Assembly: GCA_007127615.1 (NCBI GenBank)
Contig: SKZB01000255.1
Coordinates: 1 to 12,539 of the forward strand
Length of the DNA stretch: 12,539 nucleotides
Direction of reading: 5' to 3'
DNA from: Phycisphaerales bacterium
GTDB taxonomy: Bacteria; Planctomycetota; Phycisphaerae; Phycisphaerales; SM1A02
The translations under genes and the position numbers were made by a program. The notes beneath the pieces were generated by a model. The model searched no databases, had not been told where the DNA came from, and worked only from the letters and a program-made list of their open reading frames with translations. Position 1 is the stretch's first letter, and every line of letters begins with the position of its first letter. This document shows, piece after piece, positions 7,314 through 12,539 of the stretch.

Positions 7314-8045
7314 TCACGGCTCAATGCGCAAGGTTTCGCGCGGGATCGGATCCAGCAGAATCGGTCCGATGTCGGGCCGTGGCGTAACCCCCTGGAAGCG
7401 AACCGATCCGTCGAGAAAGAGCACATTGCCGACGCCCGGCTTACGATGCCAGTCGGCATGACGGCCGGTGGATTCCGCGGCTTCGTACCAGATCGCATCA
7501 CCCATCACGAGTAAACGTGAAGGACTGGTGTTGACCTCATGAACGTAAACGCCGCGCGGTTCTCCATCGAGGTTGCTGAGACGCGCATCAAACAGCGCGT
7601 TGTTCGCGCGGTAGCTGGTGCCGAACGCACGGCAGGCGGTTCTGGCCCCCGTCCCGGTTCGCTCAACCGGCCCGACAATCCCCCGATCGGCGGGACAGCA
7701 GAAGAGGTGCGCCGGATCCTCACCGGCTCCGTTCAACCTCAGCCAACGGCTCAGCGGACGCGTGGAGTCGAGGATGATGTTCTCATTGACCGCGGAGTGC
7801 CGGACCCCGCCGTACTGCCACGCCCCGCTCATCGGGAGCGACGGGAACTGCTGATGGTTCGCTTCGAGATACTCCGCCCACGCCTGGCCGAGTCTGGCCA
7901 GATTGTTGGCGCACCGATCTCGCTGATTGGCAACCCGTGCGGAGTGCAGGGCGGGGATGAGCAGCGCCAGCAGCACGCCGGTCAGTGCGGCGGCGATGAG
8001 GACTTCAATCAGCGTAAACGCAGCGTGTCGTCGGGAGAGAACCAT
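7314..8045 (-). CDS. Prepilin-like protein with type IV N-terminal motif
   Basis: This is a 243-residue pseudopilin-like protein. The N-terminus 'RRHAAFTLIEVL' (5-16) is a class III/type IV prepilin leader: cleavage is expected between A9 and F10, with E14 at +5, followed by a hydrophobic helix (about 10-31). The residue at -1 is Ala, while Gly is usual. The soluble part has a paired cysteine 'FCCPAD' (115-120) and near the C-terminus 'HRKPGVGNVLFLDGSVRF' (200-217), which resembles the H-X9-DG processing-associated domain but has 11 residues between His and Asp-Gly. Such proteins are very numerous in planctomycetes and their function is mostly unknown. The start is fixed by the prepilin motif, since no later Met precedes it. 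It overlaps the last 37 bp of the kinase gene in another frame. No Shine-Dalgarno sequence is seen; TATACT lies 9 nt upstream. Confidence 0.9.
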   Translation of the reverse strand: MVLSRRHAAFTLIEVLIAAALTGVLLALLIPALHSARVANQRDRCANNLARLGQAWAEYLEANHQQFPSLPMSGAWQYGGVRHSAVNENIILDSTRPLSRWLRLNGAGEDPAHLFCCPADRGIVGPVERTGTGARTACRAFGTSYRANNALFDARLSNLDGEPRGVYVHEVNTSPSRLLVMGDAIWYEAAESTGRHADWHRKPGVGNVLFLDGSVRFQGVTPRPDIGPILLDPIPRETLRIEP

Positions 8046-11000
8046 GGCCGGAAAAGTATACGAGAGACCGGGTTCGATTGATCCGTCCGATTGGGAGGGA
8101 CGGATGGATTCGCCGGCTCGTTCTCTGAATCCAATATCGACTGACGGCGCCAGAACTCGACCTGATCGTGGTGCCGTTGCTCCGGGTCGGCCCGCTGCCA
8201 GGCGTCATAGATCCGGGCCAGCAGTGCCGCCAGGTCGGCGCTTCGCAACGGCGTCTCCTCCGGCGCCCGCGCCAACATCGCGTACGCCGCCTGACCGGTC
8301 GTGGCCGCCTCCTCAAATCGATTGAGACCGAACAGCGTCTCCGTGAGCAGGCGTTTGGCTTCGGCGCGGCGGGGATCGTCCCGATGGTTCTCGGCGGTGA
8401 TGATCGCCAGCACTTCTCGTGCTTGGTCGTAAGCCTCGTCAAATCGTTCGAGCCGATTGAGCGATGTGATCAGTTGGAATTCCGCTCGGATCGTCTGCGG
8501 GTGCAGAGGGCCACGAATCCGTCGTCGTACTTCGAGCAGAGCTGGCAGGAACGCGGCCGCACCAGCGAGTTTATTCTGGATCAGCAGCACTTCGCAGTAA
8601 TCGTTCAACGAAATCATGGTCTGCAGATGCATGGGGCCGTAGAAAGCGTCATAACCCTCGTACGCTTCTCGAAAAAACGCTTCGGCTTCGGCCGGGTTGT
8701 CAAGATCGCGCAGGCACCGCGCCAGCGTCCTGAGACAACGAAGAAGTCGGGGATTGGTCGGATCAAGCTCGCGCCGTTGCCGTTCAATCGACTCGTGCAT
8801 GATCTCCAGGCACTCTTCGTTCTTTCCTTCCCGGTTGAGGATGGTCGCCAGGTTGTACACAGCCGAATGGGTATCCGGATGGGACCGGCCCGAAACCGAT
8901 TGTCCGATCCGAACGGCACGTCGATACAGTTTCTCCGCTTCCGCATTGCGACGTTGCCGGAGATAGATAAACCCGAGTCCGGTGAGCGCTGACATGGTGA
9001 CCTTGTGATCTTCCCCCAGAATGCGCTGACTCCGCTCGATCGTGTTGTGCAGGAGAAGCTCGGCTTCTTCATACTGCTGCAGTGCGATGAGTTGTCGGCC
9101 AAGATCCGAGGCCGCCAGAATCGTCGAGATGTGATCATCGCCCCGCTCAACGCGGCGTAATGCCAGGAGTTGCCGCGACTTGTCAAGTGCCTCATCCGAC
9201 CGCCCCTGGCGTAGCAGCACGAGGGAAAGATATCCGAGGGCGCGCATGGCCTCCCCGTGTGTTTCTTCTCCGGCACGCTGATAACTGTCGATGACGTGAC
9301 GTATCAGCGGTTCGGCCACATCGACCCGGCCTTGCAGAAGATGCAGATAGCCCAGTTGATTCATGAGGTAGAGTGAGGTGTGATGCTCATCGCCAAGCGA
9401 GGCCCGGGCCGACTCTAACGCGTCCGTCAGTATCGCCTCGGCGCCGTCTCGATCACCCTGTGATCGAATCGCCGCGGCCACCACGGTCGCGACCACCAGG
9501 GTGCGGGGATCATCCGTTCCGATCGAACGACGCATCCCGATCCACGCTTCGCGCGCGGCGGTTTCGGCGGCGGTAAACCGGCTCTGCAGCATCCGAAGTG
9601 AACCGAGTCGGGAAATCGCTTCGAGCGTGCGAATGTCCTGATCACCGTACAACTCACGTTTGAGGGCAATGGCCTGCTGCAGCGGTTCTTCAGCGCTGTC
9701 TGCCATGCCGAGTGAATGCATCGTTCCGGCAATCCGCTGGAGCAGGAGCGCCCTGATTCCTGGTTGTGCGGCAAACTGTTCGTCGATGGCGTGGAGCCCG
9801 CGTTGGAAAACATTCTGCTCGAGGGAGGCCCGCGCCATGTTCGTAAAGTTCATGCCGGCCAACGCCTGATCAAGCATCTGCCGGGCTGATTCTTCGGAAA
9901 TCTCATCGGTGTCATGCAGGCGCAGCGCGTTCAGGCGTTCAACGATGAGTTGGTCGCGCAGCCGCAATCCCATCATCTCGAGATCAATATCCGCAAACTG
10001 GCTGGCCTGAAAATCCGAAACGAGTTCCAGTTCATCAGCTCGCTGTTCCGCCACACGTTCCGCTTCAACCGCGCGATCTCGCTCCAGTTGAGCGGCCAAC
10101 CGTTGCTCACGTTCCCGTTCTCGCGCGGCGGCTTCCCGCAGGGCGAAATTGAACGACACGACGGTGGATCCGATGAGAACCAGAAGCATGGCCACAGCGC
10201 CGACAACCGCCAGTCGATTCCGCTGCACGAATCGCTGCGCGCGGTAGCCGAAGGTATCCGGACGTGCGAGAATCGGCAGGGACCGACGTTCGTTTCGAAT
10301 GTCTTCGGCCAACTGCTCAACCGAAGCGTACCGGCGCTCCGGTTCTTTCCGCAACGCGGTCATGATGATCGTGCCGAGGTCGCCCTTCAGGCGGCGACAC
10401 AATCGTGACGAATCCGTGGAGCGCCGACGGCAGATCTCATCGACCACCCGTCCGGGGCGGGTCACGGTCTCGCTCGGACGCGTCGGCTCATCGTCGCAGA
10501 TCGCCTTCTCCAGCCGACGGGAGTCTTTCGTTGAGACGGTGTAGGGTGAGCGGCCGGTCAGAAGCTCATACAGATTGACGCCCAGCGAATAGACATCGCT
10601 GGTGGTGGTGACCGATTCGCCACGGATCTGTTCGGGGCTCGCGTACGCGGGGGTCAATCGCCGTTCGATGGTCTGCGTGGCATCACCGGTCGGGTGGGCG
10701 CGCGGACTCACCCAGCGCGCCAGTCCGAAGTCGAGCAGTTTGACGATGCCCTCGTCCGTTACCAGAACGTTGCCGGGTTTGAGGTCACGATGCACAACCA
10801 GATGGCGATGGGCTTCCTGGACGGCCTCGCAGATCTGCAGGAACAGATCGATGCGTGCATCAATGGAGAGACACCTTGCATCACACCAATGGTCAAGGCG
10901 TTCACCTTGAATGTATTCCATCACCAGATAGGGCTGGCCGTCCTCGGTGGTGCCGCCGTCGAGCAGCCGGGCGATATTCGGATGCGTGAGGTTCGCGAGC

Positions 11001-11401
11001 AACTGCCGCTCGAGCGCGAATCGCCGAATCGTTTCTTCGCCCAGGATTCCGCGGCGAATGACCTTGATCGCCACCAACAGATCGAAGGTCTGATCATCAC
11101 GGCGGCCGAGGAAGACGTCTCCCATCCCGCCGCCGCCAATACGCCGCTCAACCACGTAGGGACCGATGGACCGCCCCAGCAGTGGGTCGGCGAACTGCGT
11201 GATTCCCGGCTGCTCCTGAAGGACGGACTGATTGAGAAAGTGACCGGCGCCATCGTGAGCGGTCAGCAATGAAGCGACCTCCCGCCGAAGTGCGTCCCGC
11301 CCGCCGCACGCGCGATCGATGAATTGCATCCGCCCTTCGCGGGGAAGGGTGAGTGCTTCGTCGAAAATCCGCGCCACCTCGGCTTCCGTGAACTCACGCA
11401 T
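8009..11401 (-). CDS. Ser/Thr protein kinase with membrane helix and TPR repeats
   Basis: This is a 1130-residue Hanks-type kinase. Residues 1-75 form a helical N-terminal region typical of planctomycete kinases. The kinase domain (about 82-370) has the P-loop 'GGGGMGDVFLG' (89-99), Lys113 in 'VAIKVI', 'HRDLKPGN' (204-211), 'DFG' (224-226) and 'YASPEQIRG' (253-261), so it should be active. One membrane helix (about 396-420) is followed by a charged coiled coil (421-460). From about 550 to 1075 lie TPR units of the kinesin-light-chain type with a 42-residue period. With one helix, the kinase is expected inside the cytoplasm and the TPR part in the periplasm-like space. The gene starts 3 bp after the sigma-factor stop, with GGGGTG as ribosome binding site, so the two are almost surely co-transcribed. 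The last dozen residues ('PWFSPDDTLRLR') are encoded over the prepilin start. The substrate is not visible. Confidence 0.95.
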   Translation of the reverse strand: MREFTEAEVARIFDEALTLPREGRMQFIDRACGGRDALRREVASLLTAHDGAGHFLNQSVLQEQPGITQFADPLLGRSIGPYVVERRIGGGGMGDVFLGRRDDQTFDLLVAIKVIRRGILGEETIRRFALERQLLANLTHPNIARLLDGGTTEDGQPYLVMEYIQGERLDHWCDARCLSIDARIDLFLQICEAVQEAHRHLVVHRDLKPGNVLVTDEGIVKLLDFGLARWVSPRAHPTGDATQTIERRLTPAYASPEQIRGESVTTTSDVYSLGVNLYELLTGRSPYTVSTKDSRRLEKAICDDEPTRPSETVTRPGRVVDEICRRRSTDSSRLCRRLKGDLGTIIMTALRKEPERRYASVEQLAEDIRNERRSLPILARPDTFGYRAQRFVQRNRLAVVGAVAMLLVLIGSTVVSFNFALREAAAREREREQRLAAQLERDRAVEAERVAEQRADELELVSDFQASQFADIDLEMMGLRLRDQLIVERLNALRLHDTDEISEESARQMLDQALAGMNFTNMARASLEQNVFQRGLHAIDEQFAAQPGIRALLLQRIAGTMHSLGMADSAEEPLQQAIALKRELYGDQDIRTLEAISRLGSLRMLQSRFTAAETAAREAWIGMRRSIGTDDPRTLVVATVVAAAIRSQGDRDGAEAILTDALESARASLGDEHHTSLYLMNQLGYLHLLQGRVDVAEPLIRHVIDSYQRAGEETHGEAMRALGYLSLVLLRQGRSDEALDKSRQLLALRRVERGDDHISTILAASDLGRQLIALQQYEEAELLLHNTIERSQRILGEDHKVTMSALTGLGFIYLRQRRNAEAEKLYRRAVRIGQSVSGRSHPDTHSAVYNLATILNREGKNEECLEIMHESIERQRRELDPTNPRLLRCLRTLARCLRDLDNPAEAEAFFREAYEGYDAFYGPMHLQTMISLNDYCEVLLIQNKLAGAAAFLPALLEVRRRIRGPLHPQTIRAEFQLITSLNRLERFDEAYDQAREVLAIITAENHRDDPRRAEAKRLLTETLFGLNRFEEAATTGQAAYAMLARAPEETPLRSADLAALLARIYDAWQRADPEQRHHDQVEFWRRQSILDSENEPANPSVPPNRTDQSNPVSRILFRPWFSPDDTLRLR
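8055..8060 (-). promoter_or_regulatory. Possible -10 element of the prepilin gene
   Basis: TATACT (5 of 6 matches) on the - strand ends 9 nt before the ATG at 8045 and lies inside the 3' end of the kinase coding sequence. The -35 region (around GATCAA) is poor. The same CGTATACT octamer forms the -10 of the sigma-gene promoter candidate at 12063-12068. Confidence 0.4.
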
Positions 11402-11404
11402 GCC

Positions 11405-11980
11405 CTACACCCCACATTGCTCCTGGTTGAGTGCGCGGAAAAGCCAGGCGCGCGCGAACTGCCAGTACCTTTCGATGCTTCGCCCGGTTACGCCGAGAAC
11501 CGTTGCGCACTCATCGATCGATAAGCCGCCGAAGAAACGCATTTCAACCACGCGCGCTTTCTCGGGATGTTCGTGCGCCAGTCGATCCAGGGCATCGTGC
11601 AGCGCGATCAGATCGGTGGCCTGGTGACGGCCGTCGACGAGTTCGTGGTCCAACGAGATTCGGGGCGATTGGCCGCCTCGCTTCTGCGCGTTCCGGGCCC
11701 GCGCGGCATCGACCAGAATTCTCCGGATGGCCATGGACGCCACGGCCATGAAGTGCGCCCGGCCTTTCCACTGCACCTGTCGTTGGTCGACCAGACGCAG
11801 GTAGGCCTCGTGCACGAGCGCCGTGGCCTGAAGCGTGTGGTCCCTCCGTTCGGACTTGAGATGATGTTCGGCCAGCCGCCGCAGCTCGTCGTAGACCAGT
11901 GGCAGCAGCTGGTCAGTGGCAGGGCGGTCGCCGAGGCTCGCGCGATGCAGCAGTTCGGTCACATCGGTCGGATGGGGCAT
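11405..11980 (-). CDS. ECF-type RNA polymerase sigma factor (TIGR02999/sigma70_ECF family)
   Basis: This 191-residue sigma factor directs RNA polymerase to a specific promoter set. Region 2 (about 20-95) includes 'LLPLVYDELRRLAEHHL' and 'ALVHEAYLRLVD' and ends in 'MAIRRILVDAARAR'. Region 4 (about 125-185) holds the helix-turn-helix 'SIDECATVLGVTGRSIERYW' that would read the -35 element. The length and the 'LVHEAYLRL' wording place it in the TIGR02999 group, common in planctomycetes and often encoded beside Ser/Thr kinases. There is no anti-sigma gene nearby. The kinase gene follows after 3 bp, which suggests control by the kinase instead, though this is inference. The start at 11980 matches the usual family N-terminus; no Shine-Dalgarno sequence is obvious. 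A promoter candidate lies about 80 bp upstream. Confidence 0.95.
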   Translation of the reverse strand: MPHPTDVTELLHRASLGDRPATDQLLPLVYDELRRLAEHHLKSERRDHTLQATALVHEAYLRLVDQRQVQWKGRAHFMAVASMAIRRILVDAARARNAQKRGGQSPRISLDHELVDGRHQATDLIALHDALDRLAHEHPEKARVVEMRFFGGLSIDECATVLGVTGRSIERYWQFARAWLFRALNQEQCGV

Positions 11981-12062
11981 GGCATGATGTTCCGCGTTGA
12001 CGCGGGGAACCCGTCCGGTGGGTGCTCCACACCTTCCGGACGATCTCCGAACGGACCCGATC

Positions 12063-12090
12063 AGTATACGGCGTCACCGAAGACATCCAA
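12063..12090 (-). promoter_or_regulatory. Promoter candidate of the sigma-kinase operon
   Basis: On the - strand TTGGAT (12085-12090) is followed after 16 bp by TATACT (12063-12068). The -10 matches the vegetative consensus at 5 of 6 positions, the -35 at 3 of 6. A transcript starting near 12056 would have a leader of about 75 nt before the sigma ATG. The spacing and the -10 are good for this GC-rich DNA. Confidence 0.42.
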
Positions 12091-12120
12091 GCAAAAGTTC
12101 GTTCTGCCGGGGCGGACGGA

Positions 12121-12142
12121 GTCAGAAGACGCCACTTCTGAC
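12121..12142. promoter_or_regulatory. Perfect dyad upstream of the sigma-gene promoter
   Basis: GTCAGAAG-ACGCCA-CTTCTGAC is an 8-bp perfect inverted repeat with a 6-bp spacer. Its centre lies about 75 bp upstream of the predicted sigma-gene transcript start and just beyond its -35. The 22-bp size and position suit a dimeric regulator site; a transcript hairpin is the alternative. No regulator gene is identified. Confidence 0.45.
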
Positions 12143-12201
12143 GTATTGCTGCAGCGGAAAAGCCCCGAATCTGAGCAGGGTCTTCAGGTCATCGTGTGGG
12201 T

Positions 12202-12248
12202 GAGGCGTGACTCTGACACCTCCCCCGGGGGCTTCGCCGGCAGCCCCC
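12202..12248. repeat. Two adjacent stem-loops, REP-like
   Basis: The first stem pairs GAGGCGT (12202-12208) with ACACCTC (12216-12222) around a 7-nt loop; its single C-A mismatch becomes a G-U pair in RNA from the - strand. The second pairs GGGGGCT (12227-12233) with AGCCCCC (12242-12248) around an 8-nt loop. A CCCCCGGGGG palindrome (12222-12231) joins them. The layout resembles paired REP hairpins, but I see only one copy and no RAYT gene here. A terminator role is unlikely because both flanking genes point away from it. Confidence 0.45.
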
Positions 12249-12266
12249 AGACCCCAGCCTGACCGC

Positions 12267-12303
12267 CCGTCCCTGCGTCCCTCCGTGCCTCCGTACCTTT
12301 CCC
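12267..12303 (-). repeat. Octamer-periodic repeat, dispersed copy 2
   Basis: On the + strand the units read GTCCCTGC, GTCCCTCC, GTGCCTCC and GTACCTTT. The reverse complement matches 2053-2089 at 33 of 37 bases. It lies 18 bp to the right of the paired stem-loops. Confidence 0.75.
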
Positions 12304-12369
12304 TGAATCGCTCCGAGTCTTTTGCGGATGCCGTGTCGGGTTTGGCCGTGATCTTCCGCGGAATGAGAG

Positions 12370-12386
12370 GCGGCTCGTGGAGCCGC
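12370..12386 (+). other. Hairpin upstream of the last gene
   Basis: GCGGCTC-GTG-GAGCCGC forms a 7-bp GC-rich stem with a 3-nt loop, ending 43 bp before the ATG at 12430. It may lie in the untranslated leader of that gene. It has no T-tract. Confidence 0.35.
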
Positions 12387-12418
12387 TGATCGAGGTAACG
12401 CTCAAACAGATCAGAAAC

Positions 12419-12424
12419 GGAGGA
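12419..12424 (+). promoter_or_regulatory. Strong Shine-Dalgarno sequence
   Basis: GGAGGA lies 5 nt before the ATG at 12430. It is the clearest ribosome binding site in the window and fixes the start of the last, truncated gene. It contrasts with the missing Shine-Dalgarno sequences at most other starts. Confidence 0.75.
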
Positions 12425-12429
12425 TCACA

Positions 12430-12539
12430 ATGTCATGGCAGCAGACTTTCATTTCCGGGGCGACCGCGGCGATTGTCATCGCGGTGGCGACCGCCACGCC
12501 CCCGGCGAACGCAACCGTCAGCGAGATGTTCACCTATCA
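12430..12539 (+). CDS. Start of a secreted protein of unknown function, 3' end missing
   Basis: Only 36 full codons are in the window. The N-terminus 'MSWQQTFISGATAAIVIAVA' is followed by 'TATPPANATVSEMFTY'. It lacks a strong positive charge but has an alanine/valine/isoleucine core and an A-N-A site (about residue 28), so a signal peptide is likely. The start is supported by GGAGGA 5 nt upstream. The gene diverges from the sigma-kinase operon across 449 bp. Too little is visible to name a family; it may be an exported structural or PEP-CTERM-like protein, which is a guess. Confidence 0.65.
   Translation, partial: MSWQQTFISGATAAIVIAVATATPPANATVSEMFTY

Larger units (their letters stand above)
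11981..12429. other. Intergenic region between the sigma gene and a divergent secreted-protein gene
   Basis: I can support no gene in these 449 bp; the open frames here are short and have no recognisable sequence. Left to right, the region holds a sigma-gene promoter candidate (12063-12090), a perfect 8-bp dyad (12121-12142), two adjacent stem-loops (12202-12222 and 12227-12248), the second copy of the octamer repeat (12267-12303), a 7-bp hairpin (12370-12386) and a strong ribosome binding site (12419-12424). Confidence 0.7.

Noticed and set aside
8168..10408. Long + strand open frames opposite the kinase (8168-8992, 9914-10408) and opposite the MFS gene (5988-6809)
   Set aside because: They are complements of well-supported genes and show biased composition without domains; a product of GC-rich codon use.
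1..12539. A novel defence or mobile system
   Set aside because: No integrase, transposase, nuclease, toxin or phage gene is seen; composition is even and most genes are housekeeping or signalling genes.

Overview
The window is GC-rich, gene-dense bacterial DNA that most resembles a member of the Planctomycetota, probably of the Phycisphaerae type. The pointers are an ECF sigma factor of the TIGR02999/sigma70_ECF type next to a large Ser/Thr kinase-TPR protein, a prepilin-like protein of the planctomycete processing-associated type, and a GatB that starts in the variant form without cysteines. This placement is inference from gene content; no rRNA is present.

Layout. The 3' part of nuoN (complex I) enters at the left edge on the + strand. 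It converges on a small MESH1/SpoT-like HD hydrolase on the - strand. A short repeat-bearing gap follows, then a secreted cyclophilin-type peptidyl-prolyl isomerase (- strand). 72 bp from its start, and divergent from it, begins a DisA_N-type diadenylate cyclase, followed 30 bp later by gatB (both + strand). gatB converges with a 4-bp gap on a - strand block which, read right to left, is: ECF sigma factor, 1130-residue Ser/Thr kinase with a membrane segment and ten 42-residue TPR units, prepilin-like protein (its start overlaps the kinase end by 37 bp), and an MFS transporter. To the right of the sigma gene lies a 449-bp intergenic region with a sigma promoter candidate, a perfect 8-bp dyad, a two-hairpin element and a dispersed octamer repeat. 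The start of a secreted protein of unknown function (+ strand) runs off the right edge.

How the genes may work together. The sigma and kinase genes are 3 bp apart and form a recognisable planctomycete signalling pair: a membrane kinase with a TPR sensor or scaffold part, beside a sigma factor that has no visible anti-sigma gene. Two nucleotide second-messenger enzymes lie within 2.8 kb of each other: a predicted (p)ppGpp or NADPH hydrolase and a predicted c-di-AMP synthase. Whether they are functionally linked is unknown.

Two patterns are not explained by the gene list. First, five gene starts have a TANNNT hexamer 6 to 9 nt before the ATG, and four of these lack a usable Shine-Dalgarno sequence, which suggests leaderless transcripts. 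Second, an octamer-periodic repeat occurs in two separate intergenic regions. I see no phage, IS element, CRISPR array, toxin-antitoxin or defence island.
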